Notes under the pieces: generated by a model
The model's database searches: none
What the model saw: only the letters and a program-made list of their open reading frames with translations
Told to the model about the DNA's origin: nothing
Source of the DNA: JBGRQA01 sp041725895
GTDB taxonomy: Bacteria > Bacteroidota > Bacteroidia > Bacteroidales > Marinifilaceae
DNA length: 64,000 nucleotides
Direction of reading: 5' to 3'
NCBI GenBank assembly: GCA_041725895.1
Contig: JBGRQA010000005.1
Location: 186,001-250,000, forward strand
In this document: one piece after another, positions 22,354 through 31,885 of the stretch
Position numbering within the stretch: position 1 is the stretch's first letter
How the letters are laid out: every line of letters starts with the position of its first letter
Translations under genes and position numbers: made by a program

Positions 22354-23745
22354 ATGAACAAGAGGTATAAAAAGTTTTTAAAAAACTCAGAAGAGATTGC
22401 TTTTGACCTGCAGCATCGCGCTACTATTAGCAACAATATTTCCAAATATGAAGCTGCTGTAAAGGTTGGAAAATCTTGTTACCTTAATTTAGATGAAACT
22501 AAGCGAAGAGCTTCCCGCATAAAGCAGGAAGCTCTTGCTAATTTGGATACCCTGCTGGTACAATTCGAAGATTCTATTTCGAAAAGAGGGGCAAAGGTTT
22601 TATGGGCCAGGGATGCTGAAGAAGCTCTATCTTATATTTTACCCATTTTTAAAAAGCATCAGGCTTGCCATTGTGTAAAATCCAAATCCATGATTACGGA
22701 GGAGATTGGGTTAAACGATTATTTGGAGGAAAATAGGATTGAATCGCTGGAAACTGATTTAGGAGAATATATTGTACAATTGGCAGGGGAAAAACCTTAC
22801 CATATTGTTACACCGGTGATGCATAAATCCAGAAAGGATGTAGCTCAATTGTTTTATGAAAAATTTCGAACTCCAGCGAATAGTTCTCCTGAATATCTCA
22901 CCAGCTTTGTTCGTAAGCTACTTCGTAAGAAATTTTTATCGGCAGATGTGGGAGTGACCGGTGCAAATTTTTTAGTTGCTGATACAGGAGGAATTGGAAT
23001 TACCGAAAATGAGGGGAATGCATTACTTTCTTTTTCGTTTCCCAAAGTGCATATTGTAATTGCCGGAATTGAAAAAATTATTCCATCCATAGGTGATTTG
23101 CCACTTTTGTGGCCTTTATTGGCAACACATGGGACGGGACAGCAGATAACAGCCTACAATTCTTTAATTACGGGGCCCTCTTTGGATGGGGAAGTGGACG
23201 GTCCTGAGGAGATGTACGTAATTCTACTGGATAATGGACGCACTCATCTTTTGGAGCAAGACGAGCAATATTTAGCTTTGAAGTGCCTAAAGTGTGGAGC
23301 TTGCTTAAATGTATGTCCTATCTATAAGAATATTGGGGGCTATACTTTTGAATCCATTTACGGAGGACCAATTGGTTCTTTGCTTACTCCCTATTTATCA
23401 AATTTTAAAGATCATATTCATTTAAGCTATGCCTGTAGTATTTGTGGAAGGTGTACGGAGAATTGTCCGGTTCAAATCCCTCTTCACAACCTATTTTTGG
23501 CCAATCGAAGAGATGCTGTACAACAGGGATACACTACTCCCAGCTGGGATCTAGGGATGAGAGCTTACCAAGAATTAATGGTCAACCGAAGGGTATTCGA
23601 TCTTCCGCCTGGACTCTTGAAGAACCTGGCTGTCGGGATGTTTGGAAAATCTTTTTGGGGACCGAGAAGAATGTTTCCCTCTTTTGCCGGAAGATCTTTC
23701 AGCAGCCAGGCAAGGAGGAAATTAGGAGAGGAAATGGATAATTAA
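22354..23745 (+). CDS. LutB-like lactate utilisation iron-sulfur protein
   Basis: 463 residues. The N-terminal LUD domain (about 60-290, with GVTGANFLVADTGGIGITENEGN) is followed by two ferredoxin-type [4Fe-4S] motifs, CLKCGACLNVCP and CSICGRCTENCP (about 310-375), and a C-terminal tail with arginines and Phe. This is the architecture of LutB/YkgF, part of the LutABC L-lactate dehydrogenase complex. Neither lutA nor lutC is adjacent, so partners must be elsewhere. It is probably co-transcribed with rpiB. Confidence 0.93.
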   Translation: MNKRYKKFLKNSEEIAFDLQHRATISNNISKYEAAVKVGKSCYLNLDETKRRASRIKQEALANLDTLLVQFEDSISKRGAKVLWARDAEEALSYILPIFKKHQACHCVKSKSMITEEIGLNDYLEENRIESLETDLGEYIVQLAGEKPYHIVTPVMHKSRKDVAQLFYEKFRTPANSSPEYLTSFVRKLLRKKFLSADVGVTGANFLVADTGGIGITENEGNALLSFSFPKVHIVIAGIEKIIPSIGDLPLLWPLLATHGTGQQITAYNSLITGPSLDGEVDGPEEMYVILLDNGRTHLLEQDEQYLALKCLKCGACLNVCPIYKNIGGYTFESIYGGPIGSLLTPYLSNFKDHIHLSYACSICGRCTENCPVQIPLHNLFLANRRDAVQQGYTTPSWDLGMRAYQELMVNRRVFDLPPGLLKNLAVGMFGKSFWGPRRMFPSFAGRSFSSQARRKLGEEMDN

Positions 23746-23848
23746 GAATTACAGATGCTTTATTGGTTGTATTAATTATTATATTTGTGCTGATAATTGG
23801 CTTAATAGCTCATTTTCTATTGCTTGTGTGTAATTTAATTGAAACAAA

Positions 23849-24292
23849 ATGTTATCGAATACTTGTAAGTACGCGATTCGCTCTGTAATCTATCTGGCCA
23901 TAAACAGCCAGGAGGGAAAGAAGATTGGGATCAAACGCATTTCAGAGGATTTGGAAATTCCCACTCCGTTTTTGGGTAAGATTTTACAAAGTCTGGCTCG
24001 TCAGAAATTATTAACATCAACAAAAGGTCCCCATGGAGGATTTGGTTTGGGAAAAGACCCAAGTGAAATCACACTTATGAATATTGTGGAAATTGTGGAT
24101 GGATTGGATATGTTTGAAAATTGTTTGATTGGGATGCGTCCCTGTAAAACTGATACCAATAAGCAGGCACCTTGTCCGGTACACAATCAGTTTGCCGAAA
24201 TTCGTCAACAAATGTATACATTGTTCAATGACCGTACCATTGAACAATTGATTAATGATATGGAAAAGACCAACGAAATTATTAGTTTATAA
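23849..24292 (+). CDS. Rrf2-family transcriptional regulator
   Basis: 147 residues. The winged HTH has LSNTCKYAIRSVIYLA, then ISEDLEIPTPFLGKILQSLA and the wing KGPHGGFGLGK. Three cysteines (ENCLIGMRPC...APCPVH) sit in the usual cluster loop of IscR/NsrR-like members, so Fe-S, redox or NO sensing is plausible. It follows the LutB-like gene and may regulate it. It overlaps the convergent VanZ gene by 6 bases. Confidence 0.92.
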   Translation: MLSNTCKYAIRSVIYLAINSQEGKKIGIKRISEDLEIPTPFLGKILQSLARQKLLTSTKGPHGGFGLGKDPSEITLMNIVEIVDGLDMFENCLIGMRPCKTDTNKQAPCPVHNQFAEIRQQMYTLFNDRTIEQLINDMEKTNEIISL

Positions 24293-24715
24293 TATTTTCT
24301 TAAGAAAGCTTATTCTGTTAAAGGGCTTGCGATTCAATAGCAAGTCCTTTTGTTTTTTTAGCCAGGGGAACAGGAGTATGGCTACTATCCCTCCAATTAC
24401 ATCCGCTACAAAATCTTTAAAGTCTCCACTTCGATTGTAAAAATAGGAATGCTGAAGAATTTCTATGGTTCCCCCATAAAAAGCTACAATGCCCAAAGTT
24501 ATTATCGTAATCCACAGATTGCTCAATTTGGTTTGGATTTTTAATTCGGAGCAAACAAATATTCCCATAACGAAAAACATTCCAAAGTGTACCATTTTAT
24601 CAAAGTAAGGAATTTTGATCATGGATGTTTTGGGAAGATCATCTCCGGGAAGAGCGCAAAGCAATAAAATAACCAGGGCCCAAATAATATTTCTCCAAAA
24701 AAGACTCGACTTCAT
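24287..24715 (-). CDS. VanZ family membrane protein
   Basis: 142 residues with four hydrophobic segments. The family marks DKMVHFGMFFVMGIFV and GGTIEILQHSYFYNRSGDFKDFVADVIGG are present. VanZ-like proteins are small envelope proteins of poorly known role (one confers low-level teicoplanin resistance in Gram-positives). It is convergent with the Rrf2 gene. Confidence 0.9.
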   Translation of the reverse strand: MKSSLFWRNIIWALVILLLCALPGDDLPKTSMIKIPYFDKMVHFGMFFVMGIFVCSELKIQTKLSNLWITIITLGIVAFYGGTIEILQHSYFYNRSGDFKDFVADVIGGIVAILLFPWLKKQKDLLLNRKPFNRISFLKKIL

Positions 24716-24893
24716 GATTGAACAATTTGTTAGAATTGTAAAAATACTAAAAAGCTTTGGTTTCTAAATCCTTTTGGTGCTTTGAGAATGCAAGAGATAA
24801 TTCTTTCAGAACCATATTTTCAGGATAAAAGTATTTTTTGATGGTAGGCGGTTATTTCGTAACTTAATATTTCCCACTAATTTATGATAAGAT

Positions 24894-27800
24894 ATGATGC
24901 CTATTTTAGAGAAAAATGACGTACTATCAATGATGACTTCCCTGCGAAGAGAAAAGATTAATACCTGGTTTGATCTTGGTTTGTTTATCGATAGAATGAA
25001 AGAAAATAAGCCCGTTCCTACTTTTGAATTTGGTGGAACTTTCTCCGAATTCAAAACGCATATTAGGGAGGGGGGAGTCGCCTTTATCACTTTTTATTTT
25101 TCAATTGATGGAGTAAGTATCGAGGTTGAAAAATATGCGAAAACGATTCGGTTCAATTTGGGTGAGGATGTTCCCATCCATTATATTGCAGGGAAATTCT
25201 ATCCGGAATCCTATAAGATTATTGATCCCGAGACCAAAACTTTTAGTATTGATGCGATGCAAAGTTTTGATGATTGGAATCTTTACAAGGATTTCTTTTT
25301 TACCAAACTGGAAAGAGGAAGTAAGGAGTACAATGCTCTGATAATAAAATTTTGGGAACAGGTTTTAGAGCTCTGCGAACAACTCGGTAATTATATTCAG
25401 GACAATGATATTCGTCTTCTTTATCTGATTAACGTTTGTTCCAATCCAGGGAATGTTGCTTTATCTCTTGCCTGCGTTCTTGTTTCGGAGTTGATGGGAA
25501 TTCCGGTTATAAACAACAATCATGATTTCTTTTGGGAAGGAGGAAACCGGAAGGTGGATATTGAAACAAAAAAATTGAAGCCAGGACCGAGGGATTTCTT
25601 CTTTACAAATTCAGATGTTGGTGAGTTTTTCTCCCAGTTGGAGGTTCTTTTTCCCTGGGAATCCCGTTCATGGATCAATGTTAATATTAACCAGAAGCAA
25701 TCTGATCACTTGATTCATTACAAAGGACACAATCCTGCGAATGTAATGGAAATAGGTACGGCGGTTGATTTGGATGAATATTCTTCCATTAACAAGCGCC
25801 AGCGAATCAATGCACTTTATCAGGTGGAGAAAATGCTGAGCCGATACAATGAGGAGGCTTTGGTAAGCTACTCCGTGAAAGATGTATTGGAGTACAATCT
25901 GGTGGATCAAAACAATCCCGAGCCCATATACATAGGATATAAAACCCGGGCCATGCATAAATTTTTATCTGAGAATATTATTTTTCTGCAGCCAACTCGG
26001 GTGATTTCACGCAAAAGAATTGAGATTGATTTTAAATTAATAGGAAAAGTTTTTGATGATGAACGACTAAAATCTAAATTAAGGGAATCGGATGATTTGA
26101 AAATAACGATCTTAATCACCGGTCCCATTCCTATGGGCCAGTACAAATATTTTTTGAAGCTACTTCATAAGTTTGAAGAATTGTTGGAAACGATTGATTC
26201 CGAATTTCAGAAGCGCATTTATTTGGGATTCCTTTTTAGTGAAATGGATAAGGAGCGATTCAAAACTCATTTTAAACAACCTATCGGAATACCTGAAATT
26301 TACAGTATTTCTTCCCTGGTTTTATTGCCAAGTAAAACAGAGGGGAGAGGTTTACCAATTTTGGAAGCGGCAGCTGCCGGGGTGCCCATTTTTTGCAGTC
26401 GCTACGAACCTGAAAATGTTTATGCAGAAGTTATTGGTGAGCATTTGCCAGAGAAGGATCGTTTAAAAGTAATAGAACTGGAAGGTACTACCATAACAGA
26501 AAAGCATGTGGAGGAAGTGATTGGGAAAGTATTCTTCCCTCATAAATACCATCGGGATATAACGCATAATACTAAGGTTTTGCAGAGGCGATACAGTATT
26601 GAAGCTTTGAATCAAAATCTGGAAGAAATTGGAAAATCCTTGTATTTGCAGGTTAATCCCAACGAGGAGAAATTGGATTTCGTGGGTCGTGTTGTGGATG
26701 AATATCTGGAGAGAATTCAATTCCGGAACAAGGATGTTGATTTACTTTTGGATACTGAAAATCGGCAATATCTGCCAGGATACGGGAAATTGGCCTTTAT
26801 GCTGAATTTGAAATCTCTTATCGATCCCAGTGCTTTTCGAGTAGAAGAACAGGAGATACGGGGTACAACATTTTACTATGCAAAAAAGCAAGTAGAGGAC
26901 AATCCGGAAAAGGAGAATTTATCAAAGGAACAGATTCATGCTTTTTACAATTCTGTGGATAATATTTTTCATTACAGGAAAGGAGAAGTAGGCATTCGCC
27001 ATGATCATTCTTTTGCTTATCGTCACCGGAACAAAAATTATTATCCCTTCCATGATTTAACTCACCAGGAGCTTTCCGGTTTGGTAAATCTTTTCAAAGC
27101 AGAATGGATTAAGCCCATTGCATCGAAGGAGGTAAAAGGTTCTGAACATTTTTTCACAGATAAAAATTTAGCTCTATCCCAATTGACCTCATGTTCAGTA
27201 ATCTCAATAGACGATCGGCAATTTCTGTTTCAAAAAATGGCTTCCAATTTTCCCATGGCATATTTCCCGGGAAAGCATGTAAAATATGAATTGGAATATT
27301 TTGTATTGAACTCCATTCGCAGTCGCTTGGGGATGAAAATGCATGAGAACATCACGAAGGAAGTGATCAAATCTCATCGATTGGCTCCAATTTTTGTTTT
27401 TGCTCCCAAAATATCCTTTACCAACAGGTCTTCGGCCAAAGAAATTGAAGATTTTATAACAACCGGATTTGATCCTGAGCTTCAGTTGCTGTATCAACAA
27501 AAGGTTTTGCAAGTAATCGAAACGGAACTTCTAACCTTAGGAATTCATATCCCTTTACTGGGAGAAGAAGCCCTTAAAAAGTTGAGATGGATTATGGAGG
27601 AGGGAGGCTATTTGATTACCAATAGGCGAAATGCTCCGTTTATGACAGATGTCTTAAATATGGATCGGTTCCATATTGGAATGGTTACCACAGAAGTGGC
27701 AGCCAATATTATGGGGATTCCTTTGGGTACCGGATACATTCAGTTTGTACCTGCGGGTGTGCGTACGACTCTTGCTTATCCAACCCCGATACAGACAGGG

Positions 27801-29069
27801 AAGGATTTTTCAGAGCTTTTAAAATCTGAACAATTCCAGGAATTGTGCCGGGATTTGGGAGAGGAGGAAGTTTTTCAAGAGATCCGAAAAGATGCCCGCA
27901 TGCAAGGTTCTCCCTTAAAAGAGGTACTAAAAGGATTAAAGAAGAAGACACAAAAACAAGATTTGGTTGATTACAATTTTGTCACAGGAGTATATAAAGA
28001 TGGTTTGCCCTGGAATGGAGTAATTGCCCAGGCCAAAATAAGTGAAAGGAGGGAGGCATGGGAATTTGCAGCCGTTTCAAGTATCAATTCAACGAAAAAG
28101 GTTACTGCTTTTGCCAGTGAATTTGAGAAAAAGCGGGGAAAATCTGCCCGAATTGCCTGGAATGGAGGTTATATCTTAAATCCTGAATTGGTGGGAAAAC
28201 TGGGTTTGCCCGAATCGTACATAGGGTCTCCACTGGGACTACTTATCTCCGAAGGAAAAGTGATTAGTACGCCTTTGTTCAACAAACCAGCTCTGCTGAT
28301 TTATCCGGATGGCAGAATTGATATTCAGCGTGTAAAGGTAGCCGATGGTATTCGAATCAGAGCAGGGAATAAAATGATAGAATTTTCCCCCGAAAACTAT
28401 AATCAATGCTCGAAAGGAGGTGCATGTTATTACGATTTAATGTATGAAGGAGATTTTATTCCTGCCTTTGGTCATGTCATTGTTCGCTTGGCCGGGAATA
28501 CAATAAAAGAGGTAATCCGTAGCCAGAAAAGCATTCAACAGATTCCGGTTGGTTTAACCCTGTGTATTCCTGAATCGGATTTTCCTGAAGAATGGAATGA
28601 AGTAGGGCGGGAGTTGGAAATTGAAATTGTTGGTTTGGATGGAATTCGACATGCTATTGAGGCAGGTCCATTGCTGTTGGATAATGGAGAACCTGGCTTA
28701 AATATGGAAATAGAGGGATGGAAAACCCAAAACTCTATTCGAACCCAGGCTGCCCGATTGGATTATACCGATATGCGAGGTCCAAAGATAGCTGTGGGTA
28801 TTGATGGCAAGGGGGATTTATTTGTTCTTACTATAAACGGAAGAATTCGGGAGTCAGTTGGAGCTACCCATGTTGATATGGCTAATATTATGCAACAATT
28901 TGGAATGAAAAAGGCAATGGGATTTGATCCCGGAGGAAGCTCTACTTTAGTAGTGGAAGGGAAAACTTTGAATATTTCGCCTTACAATAGTGAGTATGAA
29001 AAAAATATTTATGCCTTGCCACCAGAACCACGTGCAGTAGCTAATGCAGTAATTGGTTATTTAAAGTAG
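24894..29069 (+). CDS. Glycosyltransferase-phosphodiester glycosidase fusion protein
   Basis: 1391 residues in one frame. The N-terminal half (about 1-620) is a GT-B glycosyltransferase with the GT4 donor-binding signature EGRGLPILEAAAAG near residue 483. The middle (about 700-1080) has GEVGIRHDHSFAYRHRNKNY and resembles no family I can name. The C-terminal part (about 1085-1391) is a NAGPA/DUF2233 phosphodiester glycosidase domain with WNGGYILNPELVG, IAVGIDGKGDLFVLTI and GFDPGGSSTLVV. It may build and trim a glycosyl-phosphate polymer or lipid. There is no signal peptide, which is odd for NAGPA domains, usually outside the cell. The ATG doublet at 24894 starts the frame. Confidence 0.85.
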   Translation: MMPILEKNDVLSMMTSLRREKINTWFDLGLFIDRMKENKPVPTFEFGGTFSEFKTHIREGGVAFITFYFSIDGVSIEVEKYAKTIRFNLGEDVPIHYIAGKFYPESYKIIDPETKTFSIDAMQSFDDWNLYKDFFFTKLERGSKEYNALIIKFWEQVLELCEQLGNYIQDNDIRLLYLINVCSNPGNVALSLACVLVSELMGIPVINNNHDFFWEGGNRKVDIETKKLKPGPRDFFFTNSDVGEFFSQLEVLFPWESRSWINVNINQKQSDHLIHYKGHNPANVMEIGTAVDLDEYSSINKRQRINALYQVEKMLSRYNEEALVSYSVKDVLEYNLVDQNNPEPIYIGYKTRAMHKFLSENIIFLQPTRVISRKRIEIDFKLIGKVFDDERLKSKLRESDDLKITILITGPIPMGQYKYFLKLLHKFEELLETIDSEFQKRIYLGFLFSEMDKERFKTHFKQPIGIPEIYSISSLVLLPSKTEGRGLPILEAAAAGVPIFCSRYEPENVYAEVIGEHLPEKDRLKVIELEGTTITEKHVEEVIGKVFFPHKYHRDITHNTKVLQRRYSIEALNQNLEEIGKSLYLQVNPNEEKLDFVGRVVDEYLERIQFRNKDVDLLLDTENRQYLPGYGKLAFMLNLKSLIDPSAFRVEEQEIRGTTFYYAKKQVEDNPEKENLSKEQIHAFYNSVDNIFHYRKGEVGIRHDHSFAYRHRNKNYYPFHDLTHQELSGLVNLFKAEWIKPIASKEVKGSEHFFTDKNLALSQLTSCSVISIDDRQFLFQKMASNFPMAYFPGKHVKYELEYFVLNSIRSRLGMKMHENITKEVIKSHRLAPIFVFAPKISFTNRSSAKEIEDFITTGFDPELQLLYQQKVLQVIETELLTLGIHIPLLGEEALKKLRWIMEEGGYLITNRRNAPFMTDVLNMDRFHIGMVTTEVAANIMGIPLGTGYIQFVPAGVRTTLAYPTPIQTGKDFSELLKSEQFQELCRDLGEEEVFQEIRKDARMQGSPLKEVLKGLKKKTQKQDLVDYNFVTGVYKDGLPWNGVIAQAKISERREAWEFAAVSSINSTKKVTAFASEFEKKRGKSARIAWNGGYILNPELVGKLGLPESYIGSPLGLLISEGKVISTPLFNKPALLIYPDGRIDIQRVKVADGIRIRAGNKMIEFSPENYNQCSKGGACYYDLMYEGDFIPAFGHVIVRLAGNTIKEVIRSQKSIQQIPVGLTLCIPESDFPEEWNEVGRELEIEIVGLDGIRHAIEAGPLLLDNGEPGLNMEIEGWKTQNSIRTQAARLDYTDMRGPKIAVGIDGKGDLFVLTINGRIRESVGATHVDMANIMQQFGMKKAMGFDPGGSSTLVVEGKTLNISPYNSEYEKNIYALPPEPRAVANAVIGYLK

Positions 29070-29121
29070 TTTGTTATTTCTCTTTTATTATTTTATCAAA
29101 TTGAATTTAAACTGAAAATAA

Positions 29122-29154
29122 GAGAGGCTGTCGATATTTTTTCGACAGCCTCTC
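29122..29154. terminator. Bidirectional terminator
   Basis: GAGAGGCTGTCGA / TCGACAGCCTCTC, a perfect 13-pair stem with a 7-base loop and a T-run, between convergent genes. Confidence 0.92.
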
Positions 29155-29176
29155 CTTTTTTTACGATTGATTCAAT

Positions 29177-29896
29177 CTAGTATTTTTTTAGAGTTCCCAG
29201 GAAAGAGATATCGCTTGTGATTCTTGGAGATCCTTTGTATTTCACTGATCCAATACCTGAGATTCGAACTTTCAAGTCTTCTTCAACATTTACTTTTCCA
29301 CTGCCCACTCCACTGATGTCTACGGTGGCCCTTTGTGCTTTCAAATCGAGTGCATTTACACTCCCGGCTCCTGAAATATCAATGGAAAGCTCATCGGTTA
29401 CACCCTTCAGTTTTATGGTAGAGGCACCACTATTATCAATGCTCAAGCAATGAGCCTGAAGGGCAAGGGAAGCAGAAGATGCTCCGTTAATTTCAATGTT
29501 CAGTTCATCGAAACGGAGATTCTGATCACTCTTCAGGGATATGGCTCCGTTGGCCTTTATACTTCTTAGGTGTTTGAAACCAATGTATAATTTTAATTCT
29601 TTGGATTTATAAATACTCTTCTCCGTAGTAATATACAGTGTTTCGCCTTTTACATTAGAGCGAATAACAGGATGGAGGTTTTCGTCTGTGACAACCCGAA
29701 GGCTGTAATCGTCATTCTGACTCAGGTAAATAGTAAATGCTCCATTTACTTTTATGTTATCAAATTCAGCTACTTCCCGATCCTGAGAGATTACATTCCC
29801 ATTTCCACGTATCCCTTCAGCTTGGGCAGGAGCGGTAATAAGTAATCCTAAGATGATTAAACTAAAGTTTGCAATTAGGTTCCGAAATTTTTTCAT
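29177..29896 (-). CDS. Head GIN domain protein (DUF2807, putative secreted beta-solenoid)
   Basis: 239 residues with a signal peptide (LIILGLLITAPAQA). The body starts RGNGNVISQDREVAEFDNIKVNGAF, typical of head GIN/DUF2807 proteins, then repeats short beta-strand units around SGAxS/ISGxGS (INGASSASLAL, IDISGAGSVNALDL, ISGVGSGKVNV). These secreted, repetitive proteins are abundant in Bacteroidota. Their role is unknown, though adhesion has been proposed. Confidence 0.9.
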   Translation of the reverse strand: MKKFRNLIANFSLIILGLLITAPAQAEGIRGNGNVISQDREVAEFDNIKVNGAFTIYLSQNDDYSLRVVTDENLHPVIRSNVKGETLYITTEKSIYKSKELKLYIGFKHLRSIKANGAISLKSDQNLRFDELNIEINGASSASLALQAHCLSIDNSGASTIKLKGVTDELSIDISGAGSVNALDLKAQRATVDISGVGSGKVNVEEDLKVRISGIGSVKYKGSPRITSDISFLGTLKKY

Positions 29897-30059
29897 AGCA
29901 CTGTAGGTTATAGATTATAGCATTTTCCAATTGGGAGAATACTCTTTACAATAAAAGACGAAAGGAACAAAAAAGTGCTGCACTAACTTGGGAGAAATTC
30001 TGATTTTCGACTTGAAAATTCCTGAAATGCCCTTAACTTGCATAAAAATTTGAATTGTT

Positions 30060-31196
30060 ATGGCGGGAATTTACTTACACATTCCCTTTTGTAAGCAATT
30101 GTGTCATTATTGTGCATTTCATAAAAGTATTTCTCTCCAGGGAAAGGATGAAATGTTGACATGTTTGTTGAAGGAGTTGGAGTTGAGAAGGAAATATTTG
30201 GATGGGGAAGAGGTAGAAACCATTTATTTTGGAGGCGGAACACCTTCGGTGTATTCACCCCGAGAAATCGAAAGCATGATTGGTTTTATCCGGAACAATT
30301 TTGCTGTAAAAAATGATGCGGAAATAACTATTGAAGCCAATCCGGATGATCTTACCGGAAGTTATTTGAAAGGACTTGCCGAAAGTGCTGTGAATCGACT
30401 GAGTATAGGAATTCAATCTTTTCATGATGAAGATTTAATTCTTATGAACCGTCGACACACCGGAAGAGAAGCTATTGATACCGTAAAAAGGGCACAGGAT
30501 AAGGGATTTGACAATATTTCAGTTGATTTGATTTATGGAGTGCCTGGATTGACAATGGACAAATGGGCCAGTAATCTGGAAAATGTATTTCAATTGCAGA
30601 TTCAGCACATTTCATCCTACCACTTGATGTTTGATCCCAATACCGTTTTTACTCATAAGTTGAATTCCGGGCAATTAAAGGAAATGGAGGAAGGAGAGAG
30701 CCTGGAACAATTTAAGATGTTAATTGATCAAGCCAGGGATAATAATTTTGTCCATTACGAAATTTCCAATTTTTGTTTGGATGGAATGCAATCCCGGCAT
30801 AATACCAGCTATTGGCAACAAAAAAAATATCTTGGGGTAGGACCATCGGCACACTCCTACAATTTAAGGGAGCGAGAATGGAACCTTTCTCACAATTACA
30901 AATACATAAAATCTATTGAAAAAGGAGAGGTGCCTTCAGAGATCGAAAAATTAACTGAGTTGGATCATTACAATGACTATGTTCTTACTTCCTTGCGAAC
31001 TATGTGGGGACTTGATTTGGATTTTGTTCGTGAGCGATTTGGAGAAAAATTCTTTGAATTTTGTTGCAGCGAAGCCAAGAAGTATCTTGCCAGCAGTCAT
31101 GTGCGGATAGAAAACGGACGAGTAATTCTAACCGACAAAGGTGTGTTTGTATCCAACGAAATCATGTCTGATTTTTTCTGGGTTGATGAAGAGTAG
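30060..31196 (+). CDS. hemW: Radical SAM heme chaperone HemW
   Basis: 378 residues, normal length. The N-terminus YLHIPFCKQLCHYCAFH has C11, C15 and C18 for the [4Fe-4S] cluster, followed by the extra aromatic residue of this family. YFGGGTPSVY and RLSIGIQSFHD are family segments, and the C-terminal HemN-like domain is complete. HemW proteins bind heme and pass it to target proteins; older annotations call them coproporphyrinogen oxidase. Confidence 0.94.
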   Translation: MAGIYLHIPFCKQLCHYCAFHKSISLQGKDEMLTCLLKELELRRKYLDGEEVETIYFGGGTPSVYSPREIESMIGFIRNNFAVKNDAEITIEANPDDLTGSYLKGLAESAVNRLSIGIQSFHDEDLILMNRRHTGREAIDTVKRAQDKGFDNISVDLIYGVPGLTMDKWASNLENVFQLQIQHISSYHLMFDPNTVFTHKLNSGQLKEMEEGESLEQFKMLIDQARDNNFVHYEISNFCLDGMQSRHNTSYWQQKKYLGVGPSAHSYNLREREWNLSHNYKYIKSIEKGEVPSEIEKLTELDHYNDYVLTSLRTMWGLDLDFVRERFGEKFFEFCCSEAKKYLASSHVRIENGRVILTDKGVFVSNEIMSDFFWVDEE

Positions 31197-31200
31197 AAGT

Positions 31201-31620
31201 ATGAGAATAATTTCAGTAATAGTAATAACAGTTGTAGGTGTGTGCTCCTCACTGCCTGTTTTTTCTCAGATTAGGGGAGGATTCAAGGATTTGGAAGCTC
31301 ATTTGTTCATGGATAAGATTCTGGAGGAAAACAATCATCTTTTAATTGATGTTCGACCAGAGGAAGATTTTCAGAAGAACCGGATTAGCGGAGCAATCAA
31401 TGCTCCTAATTCGGAAGTTATGAATTCCATATTGGATACCATTGATCAGGAGCGGCCCGTTCTACTCTACTGCTTGTATGGGCAAAGGAGCAAAATGGCT
31501 GCAGTAAAAATTCTAGAGAAATATAGTCTTTCCCTATACCACCTGGAGGGAGGAATTCGAGCCTGGGAGAAGGCCCGGTTTGAGTTGGATAAAAAGCGAA
31601 TCAGGAAGAAGAAGGGATAA
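31201..31620 (+). CDS. Exported rhodanese-like domain protein
   Basis: About 139 residues from the ATG at 31201, chosen because a signal peptide (MRIISVIVITVVGVCSSLPV) starts there. The rhodanese domain has LLIDVRPEEDFQKNRISGAIN and the active-site loop LLYCLYGQRSKMAA with the catalytic Cys. The tail is basic. It would carry sulfane sulfur in the periplasm. It starts 4 bases after the hemW stop and is probably co-transcribed. Confidence 0.88.
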   Translation: MRIISVIVITVVGVCSSLPVFSQIRGGFKDLEAHLFMDKILEENNHLLIDVRPEEDFQKNRISGAINAPNSEVMNSILDTIDQERPVLLYCLYGQRSKMAAVKILEKYSLSLYHLEGGIRAWEKARFELDKKRIRKKKG

Positions 31621-31834
31621 CTCCTTATTAAGTATAGATTGTCTTGATCTTGGAAGTAATAAAGATGGGACGCAGATAAAAACAGAAAGATTTCATTTTT
31701 GCAAATTTTTTGGATCTCACTCCATAATTTGATTCTCATAGGTTTAAAATGAAATTTTTTGCGACTCTGATTGGGAGATCCTCACTTGGATGAGAGAAAA
31801 TTAGTTCAATTTTGTTATCGGCGTACTATTACTA

Positions 31835-31864
31835 AAAACGGCAGATTTTCTAATCTGCCGTTTT
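31835..31864. terminator. Hairpin terminator behind the beta-helix gene
   Basis: AAAACGGCAGATT / AATCTGCCGTTTT, a perfect 13-pair stem with a 4-base loop; usable on both strands between convergent genes. Confidence 0.9.
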
Positions 31865-31885
31865 GGTATTGTTGTAATTGATATA

